Positions 21,460 to 32,451 of a stretch of 60,000 bases of DNA are shown one piece after another (within the stretch, counting starts at the first letter, position 1; each line of letters opens with the position of its first letter). Source of the DNA: Cryptomeria japonica (lineage: Eukaryota > Streptophyta > Pinopsida > Cupressales > Cupressaceae); NCBI RefSeq assembly GCF_030272615.1, contig NC_081413.1, positions 187,084,669 through 187,144,668 on the forward strand, given 5' to 3'. The notes below the pieces were generated by a model, which saw nothing but the letters and a program-made list of their open reading frames with translations, had not been told where the DNA came from and made no database searches. A program made the translations under genes and the position numbers.

Positions 21460-21545
21460 GCAATTGCTCGGTAAGACTGACCTAACTCGGTAAGGTCTGC
21501 AGTTTTACCATGCTCGGTAACATTCAACTCGGTAAGTGACTTTTC
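21460..21545 (-). promoter_or_regulatory. CTCGGTA cluster upstream of the large element C ORF
   Basis: Four copies (GCTCGGTAAG, ACTCGGTAAG, GCTCGGTAAC, ACTCGGTAAG) lie within 85 bp, about 200-280 bp before the ATG at 21268. The motif is the one that dominates the LTR U3. This could be an internal promoter for the second ORF; position is the only evidence. Confidence 0.4.
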
Positions 21546-21728
21546 TGTATGTATCGGAAATACTGATTTCATCGATTATGCTTTTGTATTTTGGAACTGC
21601 TTATGGTAAGGCTTTGAAAATGCAGTTCCTTATCTTCTTTAATGGATCTAATTTGTAATGGTGGGGTCACCCAATTCTTGAGTGACAGGACCATTGCTTG
21701 AATTATCCTGCTCGGTAGATTTAGGAAC

Positions 21729-22811
21729 CTACTGTTGTCTCATCTGTTTCCGAATGTTGTCAGCTTTAGCTTTCTTTTCATCTTCAACCTTCTTTGTGTT
21801 CATGCAGTTCTTGGCTATATGTCCGAGTTCAGTGCATGTATAACATCTTATAGTTGTATCTTTCTTCCTTAGATGATGCCTTGTACAATTCATCCCAATG
21901 TGTCCATATTCTCCACAATAATGACATCTGCACCAAGTATTGTAATCCCAACCAAATATTGCTTTGACAATTTGTTCTGCTGGAGTGAATGTCTTTGTTC
22001 TACATTCTGATGCCTTGTGACCTTGTTTCTTGCATTTGTGACATTTGCCTTCAAATTTTGGTTTTTCCTTGCATTCACTAGCCTTGTGACCATGCTGATT
22101 ACAGCTATAGCATTTGCCTTTGAATCTTGTCTTTCCATTGCTCCAACATTTGTTTGATGTGTGACCTGTCTTACCACAGTAATTGCATGTAGGTCTTTGA
22201 TTTCTTTGGCTACCTTGCTCGGAAGATTCACCTTCTTCATTGTAACCAAGACCAGCGTTACCTTTTTGTTTGTGAAGATTTTGCTCATTTAATTGATCCA
22301 AGTCTGTTCGAGATTTCATCATCCTTTCATTTGCTTGCTTTTGAATATCTAGCTCATTTTTCAAACTTTCATTCTATTCTTTGAGAATTTTGATCTCTTC
22401 ATTTGCATTGGAGAGTTGCTCGGTGAGATCTTCATGCTGTACAATTTCATTGTTTCTTCCTTCTATTTCATTTTGCATTTTATTCCTTTGTTCCAAGATT
22501 TCACAAAATCTTGCAGACTGAATTTCCTGTTCTCTTCTTAGCATCCTTACTTCTTTTTGCAGTAATCCATTTTTTTCTAGGAGTTCTTTGATTGCATTGT
22601 TTGCTTCATCTACTTCATTTGAACTGCTTGTAGGAAAGAGATCTTCAATTTTTGTTTCAACATACTCATGATCATTTATTTCTTTTGCTAGTTCCTTTCT
22701 TTTTTTTAGGGATTGGGAAAGATGTTCTCTTGCTTCTTTGAGTTGTGCTATGGCCATTTCCAGATCTAGCTTTTCATTCTCAATAGCTTTGTCAAGTCTG
22801 AATATCTCCAT
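21729..22811 (-). pseudogene. Gag-like protein of element C with five zinc knuckles
   Basis: The ATG at 22811 lies 51 bp after the primer site and opens a frame of about 360 codons with one in-frame TAG (22374-22376). The first 145 residues are heptad-rich, a probable coiled coil (ELAKEINDHEYVETKIEDLF region). After the stop, five CX2CX4HX4C knuckles follow: CNYCGKTGHTSNKC, CYSCNQHGHKASEC, CHKCKKQGHKASEC, CHYCGEYGHIGMNC and CYTCTELGHIAKNC. Such knuckles bind nucleic acid and select genomic RNA. Five is unusually many for a retrotransposon Gag, which normally has one or two. No canonical capsid motif is visible, so the coiled coil may replace it. Confidence 0.85.
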
Positions 22812-22861
22812 TGTCTTGATCTTTTCTCAAGCTGTCAAACTTTTACTCAGAGAACCACAAA

Positions 22862-22873
22862 GCTCTGATACCA
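22862..22873 (-). other. Primer binding site of element C (iMet tRNA type)
   Basis: Minus-strand TGGTATCAGAGC, two bases inside the 5' LTR. It matches the common plant primer site complementary to the 3' end of initiator Met tRNA. Confidence 0.95.
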
Positions 22874-22875
22874 AT

Positions 22876-24034
22876 TGTTGAAAATATTCAGGACTAACCA
22901 AGTTACTGAGAGGGGGGGGGGGTGAATCAGTAACACTTAAATCTTTTAATTCATTTCTGCACTTGCATATATTAAACCATTCATTCATTTAATCTACTGC
23001 ATGCATGAAAATATAATCATTCACAACACATAACACAAAGATTTGGTGACCCAGAAACCTTCCAAATAGAAAGTAAAACTGGAGTGGGGATGGTACCCAC
23101 AAAACTTTGGTACTGTAGTAAAAGTTGGCCGGTTAAGGCTTACAATGATCACTTCTGATGATCTGCCCTGTTAGAAGCAAATTTGGACTGCTAGGTCCAC
23201 CTTGTTAGAGGATTTACAAACATACAATGAAGTATGCACTCGGTTAAGAGATTTACAAAAGACTGTTAAGTCTACCCGGTAAAAGGATTTACAAACTGAT
23301 TCAACTGTTAGGATGAAACAGTAGATCTTGACTTACAACTTTATTGCTGATAAGATCCTCTGAGTATTGCTCTCCTTCTGAGATAGATATGTCGATTCTG
23401 CTCCTTTACTGACTCTGCGAAAATGTTCTGGTCTGCTGCCTTAATGCAGTTTCTGCTCTGCTCTTTTTAATTTCGCATATCCATACATCTTACATACATA
23501 CTACAGATGGTATAATACATTACATATATATACCATCCATAATTACATTTACATTTCATAAAGTCGGCCTCATACAAATTAATAACATAAACTCATTCTT
23601 AAGTCGGCCTTACATAGGTGAACAAAATATTACTGAGTCGGTAGATACTCGGTTCCTCAAGCTGGCTCGGTGATCTTCTGATACACGGCGTCCACTACAG
23701 TACTCGGCATCATCATGCTCTCGGTAAGAGTAGAAGCTCGGTCCATACTAGTCCCGAAGCGTAGCTTGGAACTCGGTAGCTGTGGTGACTCGGTAGATAT
23801 AGTGTCACTCGGTAACCACTGGTGACTTAGTTTGAACTGACTTCTCGGTAACTGCTGTTTGTCTCATATGCTTGGTGATAGTCTTACTGCTCGGTTTGAA
23901 CTGTTTAATCGGTGAGCTTTGCTGAATGCTCGGTATAGGCTATGGACTGAGTGATGAGCTCGGTAACATTCAAAATCGAATAAGTGTTTTCACTAAGTGT
24001 ATTCACTAATGAAAAATATATCATTATTCCAACA
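22876..24034 (-). repeat. Element C 5' LTR
   Basis: 1,159 bp, near-identical to 16497-17652. It differs by a longer G-run near the start and mostly transition substitutions. A 2-nt spacer separates it from the primer site. Confidence 0.95.
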
Positions 24035-24039
24035 ACCAC
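24035..24039. other. Target-site duplication of element C, right copy (ACCAC)
   Basis: ACCAC directly follows the LTR end TTCCAACA at 24034 and matches 16492-16496. Confidence 0.95.
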
Positions 24040-25187
24040 TTGCTTTATCTCATCACCAGTTAACAAACGCCACGTGGTAGTCGGTCATTTGCTCATGAAG
24101 TTCCATCGGGTTCCATTCTGAAACCGCCACATGCTTTAATTTACTATTCCCCACATAACTACTGGTTGTACCAAGGCGGGCCCTCAGTTACCCTTCAGAG
24201 CCACGTGTACATGATAGGTCACCATTACACTCCATGAAATAAACCATTTGTCTTGCCATGTGTCCGCCACCTCAGCAGTCTGGTCTCAATCTTTCGATGG
24301 AATTTCTTCTTTGGCGAGTGGTCTATAGGTCTCATCAAACAGGCACTTTCATCGAAACCGTCAGGCCCACCACGGACCACCACCTGAGCGCCATCAGACC
24401 CACCACCTTTCTATCACCATTTCACAATCACTAATCTCCATTTGACTTGCGAATGCAAAACCACGACAACCGTCTGATCAAATCATACTTAATTGGCCTT
24501 TAACTTTATGACCTGCCTGTCCTTTGGGCCCATCTGCCCCTTTCGCCATTTCGCAGAGCTTAAAACTCAGGTTACTTATCTTTGCGAAACAACGACAACC
24601 ACTGGATCATGGGAACTTGCTTGTCGGTTACCCTTGCTATGACCACCTCGCCCGGGCCCACCACCTTTTCGCTACTTCGTGAAAGGTAGAACACATGCAT
24701 GTTCTGGCCGTGAATCAATGTGAGCCATTGATCTGTTCTAAACCGATCATCCTTTAACCAAAGAAGCCAATCACCTCTGGGACCCGCCAAGTCTTTCGCT
24801 ATTTCGTAAAACTTAACTTGCCGACATGTCTGCCTAACGAAACAATGACAACCGTTGGATTAACAATGAGTAATTAAGGATCCCGACAAATATTAGAACA
24901 AGATATAGGTAAAGTTGCACAGATTAAAAAAATTAAGGGACTGCCTAGAGAAATAACTAATGGGGGGATGCTTTTGATGATAGACCAACCCTTCTTTAAG
25001 TGGTAAAAGTAACTCAGAAATAGAACATAAGGGTTTTTTGCAAACATAAGAAGGGTTAAAACTCAAAAACCTTAAACCCTCTTCTGACCCAAGACAATCA
25101 GAGGCAACAAGGTCATACTAGACACATTTTTTGCAGACTTCTAGCCAATTATGGAACAAGAATATCCAATTTTAAACAATGATAACA
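24040..25187 (-). repeat. Element B 3' LTR, right segment
   Basis: It resumes exactly where 16496 stops and aligns with 37755-38909. It ends GATAACA at 25187. No gene is present. The minus-strand LTR start is TGTTATCA. I see no convincing polypurine tract just inside it. Confidence 0.85.
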
Positions 25188-25632
25188 ATGGCTCTGACTG
25201 GGGATGGTTGATTGCAAGATCAACACAAGAATTCAGAAACTCTCTCGAGAATAGACCAAACACAAGCCCAAAAAACAACAATAAAAGCAAACCTAAATAT
25301 GTATAGACTAAGTCCTACTGTGCATGGACATTAAGAGAAGTAATGTTTCAGGAATTGTTCATGCACTGGAAATTCCTGTACCTCATCATTCATATTCTGC
25401 AAAAAATATGAATCCTTTCCATTAAGATCACAACCACAGAGGGGCCTATCCATAGTGACTCAAATTTCTTGTGTTTTCCCTTACCTTGTCCTTTCGCATT
25501 CCATTGAAGAACCACATCACCAATTTGAAACTTTTTCAATGAGGTCCTTTTGTCAAATAGATATTTTGACTACAATTGGATCTTCAAATTCCTCTTGTGA
25601 GCCAAATTTCTAATTTCTTCTATCTCCACCAT
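25188..25632 (-). other. Element B 3' end: decayed integrase tail and untranslated stretch
   Basis: Minus-strand remnants at about 25480-25620 look like the C-terminal integrase region (KFQIGDVVLQW) in broken frames. From 25188 to about 25470 I see no gene. Confidence 0.5.
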
Positions 25633-26690
25633 CTAAATCATCCGGTCTTCCATAGGTTCAGATAACTGCATGTCTTCAGCTTGCAAGAACTTATACACTG
25701 GAAGAAGATTATTGTCTGGCACCCTAGATTGCATACCATAGACTAACTCAAAAGGTGAGACACCAATTTCTCTCTTAACAGTAACCCTATCTGCCCAAAG
25801 GGCTAATTTCAACTTCTGGTCCCAAGACTTTTTATTTTCCTCCAAGATTTTCTTAATAATTTTCAAGAGGCTCTTATTACTTGATTTAGCTTGCCCATTA
25901 CCCTGAGGATGATAAGGCAAAGAGTAGGGCATAACTATTCCATGGCTGGTACAAAATTCAACAAACTCTTCTTACCTGAAGCTCATGGCATTATCCATCA
26001 CTAGTTTTATAGGGACTCTGAATCTAGTTATGACATTATCCATCAGGAAGTCAATAACAACCTTACTTGTGGCTCTCCTAGTGGGTATAGCTTCAGTCCA
26101 CTTGGTAAAATAATCAGTAGCTACTATAATCCACTGATGACCTCTTCCTGATTTTTCAATGATTTCTCCAATAAAATCAATGCCCCATTGGACAAAAGGG
26201 GCTTCCACTGTGACTGGGTTGAGGGGTAAAGCTCCCTCATACTTCAATTTTGATGAAAACTTCTGGCATGCGTCACATCTCCGAACATGCTCATGGGCAT
26301 CTTTAAATAAAGTAGGCCAATAATATCCAACCCGAACTATCTTACCAGTAGTTAACTTGGCAGAGTAATGACCTCCACACACTCCATCATGCATTTTAGT
26401 TAACACTCTCTTAGCCTGGGATTTATCCAAACACATTAGCAATGCCCCATCTCTATTCCACCAAAATAGATAACCCTGAGTGAGGACATATTTCTATGAC
26501 TTGAACTTCAGAGTTCTTCTTTGGTTATGGGTCATTCCTTCTGAAAATGTTGCATCTCTTAAAAAATGTACTATTTCTGAGTACCAGGGTTGTGCCTCAA
26601 TACTGGTGACCAGGATGTTCTCAACTTCAACATTATTCACTTCAACATCAAGAAGGTTTTGATTCAGCCATAAGCTTAGCAAGGCCTAAA
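25633..26690 (-). pseudogene. Integrase of element B
   Basis: Two open stretches (25972-26442 and 25633-25932) share a frame, with a linker upstream to 26682. The zinc-binding part is HDGVCGGHY ... RRCDACQ. The core has WGIDFIG and LVMDNA for the two catalytic aspartates. At the third position the motif reads GNGQAKSSN: Lys replaces the catalytic Glu (codon AAA, consistent with a single G-to-A change). The two stretches are separated by a stop just after MDNAMSFR. The enzyme is thus doubly inactivated. Residues LALWADRVTVKREIGVSPFEL and VYGMQSRVP fit the end of the core in gypsy integrases. Confidence 0.88.
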
Positions 26691-28200
26691 CCTCTCACCA
26701 ATTTAGTGATCTTAATTTCTAAATCAAATTCTTGGATTCTGGTTATCCATCTGCATCTTTTACCTATGACCTCAGACTGGGATAGAATGTCTTTTGACAG
26801 CCGCATGTGGGACATAAGAAATTACTTGTGGATTTACAAGATATGGCCTAAAAGCTTTAACATCCTTAACCAAAGCATATGCTTGCTTCTCCATAATTTC
26901 ATACTTTAACTCTGCAACCTATAAAGATTTGCTATAAAAAGCTATAGGATGTTCATATCCTTCATTATCCTTTTGTAAAAGAACTATAGCCACTGTGTGA
27001 TATGAAGCAAAAGAAAACAAAGAAAAAGGCTTACTGTAGTCAGGGGACTTCAATACTGGTGCCTCCTGAATATCCCTTTTGATTTCATCAAAAGATTTTG
27101 AAGCTTCTTCATCCCAGCAGAACTTTGTATCCTTTTTAAGCAGTTTAACAATGGGCTTGACTATCTCTGCAAAATTTGCAATAAATCTTCTAACAAAATT
27201 AACTTTTCCCAAGAAAGATTGGATACTTTTAACATTCTTCGGCTCAGGCACATTGTTTATAGCCTCAATTCTTTCAAGGTCTATTCTCAACCCTTCTTTG
27301 GAGACAATATTCCCTAGCAGCTTCCCTTCAATAACAACAAAATGCAACTTTTTAGGATTTAAGGATAGTCCAAATTCTAGAGCTTTATTGAAAACCTGTT
27401 CTAAGTTTCCATAATGGTCATCCGCCCTTTTGGAGAAGCATGTCAAATCATCTTGATATACTACCATGACAATATTGATGAATTCCTTGAAAGCTACATC
27501 CATTGCCCTCTGAAAAGTAGCTCCAGCATTCTTCAAACCAAAAGGCATTCTGACATACACGTATTTTCCCCAAGGGGTGGTGAAAGCAGTTTTGAATTGT
27601 TCAAATTCTTTTACTAACACCTGGTTATACCCTGAGAACCCATCCATCATAGACAACAGGTCACAACCAGTTACTCTTTACAACATCGCCTCCATATTAG
27701 GAGAAGAGTAATTATCTTTCAAGGAAGTAACATTTAGGTTCCTAAAGTCCACATAGAGTCTAATGTCCCCATTCTTCTTTCTAACCAGGACCAAATTTAA
27801 GACCCATGATGAATGCCTTATACGCTTAATAATTCCCCCTTCCCTTAACTTGGTCAATTCTTACTGCATTATAGATTCCAATAGGGGGTTGATAGGTCTT
27901 TGTTTTTGTCTAAAATGCTTAGCATCTGGAAGCAAAGGGACTTCATGCTGAAATATATCCTATCTATACGCCTTCAGATCTTCATAAGACCAATAAAAGA
28001 CATGCTTATATTTCTTTAATAAATTAATAAGGTTTATTCTGAAATGAGGAGGCAAATTTTTTCCAATATACACCAACTTAGGGGATGATTTTGTCCCAAG
28101 TTTACTTCTAACTTAGTGGTTGATTGTTGGTGCCGATGACTGTCACTGTAACTGAACATACCTTCCAGTTCTACCAACCCTTTAGGCATTTCATTAGTTT
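26691..28200 (-). pseudogene. Reverse transcriptase and RNase H of element B
   Basis: The N-terminal RT part (about 27660-28200) is interrupted by stops but still shows LVRKKNGDIRLYVDFRNLN. The open stretch 26919-27656 has SMMDGFSGYNQV, FGLKNAGATFQRAMD and the catalytic YQDD in VVYQDDLTCFSK, followed by NPKKLHF and the connection/RNase H segment (FCWDEEASKSFDEIK, HPIAFYSKSL). The YQDD form differs from YVDD in elements A and D, so B belongs to a different Tat subgroup. The RNase H tail (26691-26918) is fragmentary. Stops here are a mix of TAG and TAA. Confidence 0.88.
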
Positions 28201-28209
28201 CTAACTAAA

Positions 28210-29016
28210 CTAGGTCATTTCCAAACATAGTTTCTCTATTTTCAACCACTTCCACCAGGGCATTGCAATCAATTTTTTGTCCATCATAGTCATCAATGCA
28301 TTGTATAAACCTGAGAATATCTTCATCATCACCAAACACTGCCAATTGTATACATTGTCAGGAATGGCAGGCCTAGCTTTTACCTCAACTGTGGATATAC
28401 CGGTTAGTGTTGCATCATCATTCTTTAATGCAACATTTGCTAAGAAATCCGCCATGATATTCTTAGATCTTTCTATCCAATTTATAGAGAATGCACTAAA
28501 ATGCTCAATCACATCCCATACTGCATGCTTGTATCTTTTCAATCTATCATTCTTAGATGCATACTTAGCTCTAACTTGAGAAACAACCAATTCTGAGTCT
28601 CCTAACACTTTTAACAACTGAATGCCATGCCTCTTTGCAACTTGAAGTCCCAATAACAAGGCTTCATATTCAACAGTGTTATTTGTACATTGAAAGGCTA
28701 ACAGAAAGTAATATTTGAAGGTTATACCTGAAGGGGACACAAAAAGAACTCCTGCTCCAAATCCTTCTTTAGAGAAAGCTCCATCAAAATACATGTGCCA
28801 CAAACTATGTTGTTGAGATTCCAATTCAGTCACAATAGAGTCAATATTTTTCAATTGAGGTAAAATTAGTTGTAATCTAAAATTGTCAAGATCCACACCA
28901 ATCATACAGTTGAGCATACTAGGATCTACTTTCTCAATTACCCTAGGAGCACATGGTTCTCTATACAATTTGACTTGGTTTCCATTAATTGGGCTAGTAG
29001 CATATGACATATCCAA
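28210..29016 (-). pseudogene. RNase H-like (archaeal-type) domain between protease and RT, element B
   Basis: This 268-codon stretch has LWHMYFDGAFSKEGFGAG (first Asp), NNTVEYEALLLGLQVA (Glu), VLGDSELVVSQV (second Asp) and NIMADFLANVAL near the end (last Asp). That is a full RNase H catalytic set, matching the archaeal-type RNase H of Tat elements. Here it precedes RT, while in element A it follows the first RNase H. The frame is continuous with protease (stop at 29017). The C-terminal 60 residues have no clear motif. Confidence 0.82.
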
Positions 29017-29817
29017 CTAAACATTTCCACCTACTGTTGCAGCCCATTGTCTAGACAACAACATGCCATAGTGAGGTTTGGTGTCAGTTACAATGACATC
29101 CATCTTGTATGTTGCTTCAGGGAATGCTGCTATTTTTTCTTCAACATCTTTCATTGTACCTATCACTGGCACTTCTTTTTTATCCATAGCATAACATTTC
29201 CCATACACTATACTCACTAACGATCCTAATTCTTTCATGACACCATAAGGCATTACATTTGCATCTGCACCAGAATCTATCATACAATTTTTAATTAACC
29301 GGTTATTTACTAACAAAGTAACATAGAAAGGATCAACCTGTGAGGGTTCTTGTGTAATAGTTGTTCCAACATATACCTCTGGGGTTTGCAGCTCCTGATC
29401 CTTTTCATCCTTGGTTGACCCGGAAGATAAAGTTGTGTTACTATCAAATATTTTAGAAAATAAAGATAAAGCAGCTTCTCTATGTTCCTTTATTTTCAAT
29501 AATTCTATCAATGGGATAGTGACCTTCATCTGGGTAAGAGCCTGAGTCATATCAAATGTAGAATTATTAATCAACTTAGTATTAGTCTTAACTTTCTCTA
29601 TCTTTGGCTGACTTGCCTTCTTCATTGTGGCAGTTCCTTGTATATCACTAGTAGCTTTATCATCCATAGTTTTAGTTGTATCCTTTAATTTGTCATTCCC
29701 CTTTTCTTGACCTTCTTGAGGCAAGGTGGTATTACTTGCTTCTTTCTTCTGGGATACTTCTTTTATAAACATTGAGCCAGGTTCACCTTGATCCCCATCC
29801 TTCTTAGTGCTTCTCAA
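29017..29817 (-). pseudogene. Aspartic protease of element B
   Basis: A Lys/Thr-rich linker of about 110 residues is followed by PLIELLKIKEHREAALSLF and the protease core. The active site is CMIDSGADANVMP (Asp-Ser-Gly) and the C-terminal motif YGMLLSRQWAATVGG. This retropepsin would process Gag-Pol. It is in the same frame as the zinc-motif segment upstream (29953-30162) and the RNase H-like domain downstream. Confidence 0.88.
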
Positions 29818-29952
29818 ATTTTAACTGTGCTTGGCTTTGGCTATGGCAGCTTTAGTGAGATTTCTTACTTCTTCGTCACTAGGCCTTCTGAGATGAACTT
29901 CTTCATCTTTAATTGTTACCACATTAAAAGTGGGATGCCAATCAAGTGACAA

Positions 29953-31548
29953 CTATCCTTGGTAAGACCTTTTACTATTCAACACATCACATTCACTAAG
30001 TTCACTTTGTAATGACTCATCATCACTTTCTATGATAGTTTCAAACATATTTATGTCAGGCTCAGCCTCTTGTCTCATGGATTCTTCAAGGGCTTGAGCT
30101 ACAACACATTGATGAGGAGAATGTGGTCCATCACAAGCCATGCACCAAGGAGTATTCTCCATATTATGAACATTTCATCCTTTTCAAGGATCTGGGGTAT
30201 CCTGGTTCTGAGTATTCTTTGGCTTCTCATTTTGAGGCTTGCCATCCTTCCAAGTAGTGTTGTAAGGCATGTCATGCAACCTAGGAGGCCTATCTTGCCA
30301 ATTGTAATGAGGCTTATCCTTTTTACTCACCTTGGTAGTAAGATCCTTCATAGCAGTCACTAATTTCTTTATTCTGTCTTCTTCTTTAGCAACTTTATTA
30401 GGTTGTTGTTTTGATTCTTGCCACAGCCTACCATCAGTTCTTCTCCCTATTTTCCCAGATGCTTTCCTATTACTCTCCACATTAATGGTGATTCTTAATG
30501 CATCTCTCAAACTATGCGGATTTTTATCCCTCAGAATATAGGCCATTTTAGAATCAAAGGCATTGTAATAAGTGTCCAGGCACATATTGTCATCTAACCT
30601 CATTACCTGATATAGCCTATGCATTGCTTTTTGAAATCTGGCATTAAAATCTATGACAATTTCATTGTCAGACTTTCTGATATTGTTGAACTCATTGAGC
30701 ATGAAGCTCACATTTGTTTTGTCACCATATTGTTCTTGAAAGCAATTTTTAAAATCTTCCGAAGACCCAAGGCTATTCACAGGGAGACCTCTATACCAGT
30801 CCCTTGCATCATCTACTAGAGACTGTACAAACAATTTCATGATGACATCTTTATCTATAATTTCATAGTTATTTATTAAGTCACCAAAAGATTTCAAGTG
30901 TTGTTCCTCACTGATTGCATTATTCCTAGCAAATTTGTGAAGTCTATCCCTTAATTCTATAGGAACATGGTTAGGGTACCCTGGGATTCCATCAAAAAAG
31001 AGCTGCCTATAAAGTTCTAGATTAATAGGTCTTCTCTGGAATTGGCTAGTAGCAAGGTTATTTCCCATGTTCATTCTTACATTGGGGCTTTGAGTCAGAG
31101 AGATTTGGTTATCTTGGTTAGTAACAGGGGCTTGATTGGCTGTGGCAGTGCTAGTAGGAAAGGTTGGCTGAATTTTATCTGCAGGGAGTGAAGCTTGGTG
31201 AGGAATAGGTTTATTTAGGTCTATTGAGGGAAATGTGATAGGAGGAGCCTTTAGATAGCTAATATTTCTTTTAACTTCTTGATTGGTTGCTTCTAATTCA
31301 ACTTTCTCTAACTCCATTTGCAAATCTTCTTTCTCTTTCCTCATCCTTTCCATCTCTCTTTCATGTGCAAATAGCATGTGAGAGATCTCTGCTGTAGTCT
31401 TAGATCCAGACCCACCTTCCATGCATTTTTGCTTTCCTTTGTCAAGATTATTTCTAACAGGTTGTGGGTCACTAAGGACATCCCTATTTGGTTGCACTAC
31501 TGACTTATATGCAGGTTTGGTCTTAGGAACTAAGATTTCTCTAATCAC
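29953..31548 (-). pseudogene. Gag capsid and zinc motif of element B
   Basis: A coiled-coil stretch (EREMERMRKEKEDLQMELEK) leads to the capsid signature: LVDDARDWYRGLPVNSLGS, then FKNCFQEQYGD and DFNARFQKAMHRLY. After a stop near 30184 the same frame encodes CMACDGPHSPHQC (CX2CX3HX4C), a probable zinc knuckle, followed by an acidic tail. Gag forms the particle and binds RNA. The capsid is distant from that of elements A, D and E. Confidence 0.88.
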
Positions 31549-31605
31549 TGGACCTTCTTCCTCACTCTTGGCCTTTTCTTAGGTAAATAGCTCAAGGTCA
31601 GCAAT

Positions 31606-32019
31606 TTATCTTAGAAGCCTTTCTCTCTCCATCAATTTTGCTTTTACCTCTCTCTCTTTATCTGCTTCCTTTTGTGTTCTTAAGGAAATTAAATGATGGA
31701 CTTTTCTATTCAGGACTTCAATTTTTTGGGATACCTTATCTTTATCAGGGAAGATTTCTTCAGAGTCTAACATATTGACTTGGTCAATATCAATTAAACT
31801 GATGTTTCCATCAATTGTCATAGGTAAAAAATCTCTCTTAATGTTTGAACTACTTCTGTCTTTCCCAGAAAAACTAGCATGGGAGATCTCCTGATTTGAA
31901 ACTTTGACATCTTCAATATTCCCAAACAAACCAGAATGGAAACCTAAAATATCATGCTCAGATTCGTAGGAAGAAGAATTTGAATTTGCATAGACGGGTC
32001 TCTCAGATGACTTGCCCAT
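31606..32019 (-). pseudogene. N-terminal Gag segment of element B
   Basis: A 137-codon open stretch in the same frame as Gag starts about 410 bp after the primer site. It is Ser/Asp-rich, then Lys/Glu-rich and helical (RTQKEADKEREVKAKLMER). No domain is recognised. Its position marks it as the likely start of the polyprotein, separated from 31548 by a single TAA. Confidence 0.65.
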
Positions 32020-32430
32020 ATTGATGCTCTTTTGTACCCAAGCAACATTAGATGACTCATGTACAACTGATCTTTTATGGCTTCTCCATGACTATTCAGG
32101 TAGTCCCTCTTGCAATGTCTCATGAGGATGCTTCTTCATGAAAGACCTGGTGTTCCTTCCTCTCTGCATTATGCTTGTTTTCTTAAAAGAATTTCACTTA
32201 TTTAAAAGGACTGGTTATACTTGTCAGAGTCACCACCCACAAAGACTATGGGAAATAAGAAAACAAGCTTTAAACAAAAAACTTGCCAATTTTTTAAAAC
32301 AAAAATCATGAAGATTTTCAAAGAGACAGATAACACAAATCAGAGATCAGGCAATTTTCCACAATACAGATATCCGAACAACTTCTGAACTAATTCAAGC
32401 ACCAATCGACAACATAGATACACGCTATGA

Positions 32431-32451
32431 CTCTCCCCAGCAGAGTCACCA
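32431..32451 (-). other. Primer binding site of element B
   Basis: Minus-strand TGGTGACTCTGCTGGGGA begins four bases inside the LTR end (CTAACA). It starts with the TGG needed to pair with a tRNA CCA end and resembles the non-iMet primer sites (Arg-type tRNA) reported for Ogre/Tat elements. The exact tRNA needs a search. Confidence 0.7.

Larger units (their letters stand above)
16497..24034 (-). mobile_element. Element C: complete non-autonomous LTR retrotransposon without pol
   Basis: LTRs at 16497-17652 and 22876-24034 begin TGTTG and end CCAACA on the plus strand and differ at roughly 25 positions by eye. A 5-bp duplication ACCAC flanks the element. The minus-strand primer site TGGTATCAGAGC (22862-22873) matches the initiator Met tRNA type, and the polypurine tract AAAGGGGGAGAT abuts the 3' LTR. 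The 5.2-kb interior encodes a zinc-knuckle protein and a long novel protein but no protease, RT, RNase H or integrase. Pol must be supplied in trans. This resembles the described class of Gag-only LTR elements, with an extra gene. Confidence 0.93.

Noticed and set aside
25188-25210. GGCTCTGA beside the element B LTR as an iMet primer site
   Set aside because: It is at the wrong end of the element (3' LTR side), matches only eight bases, and a better primer site exists at 32431-32451.
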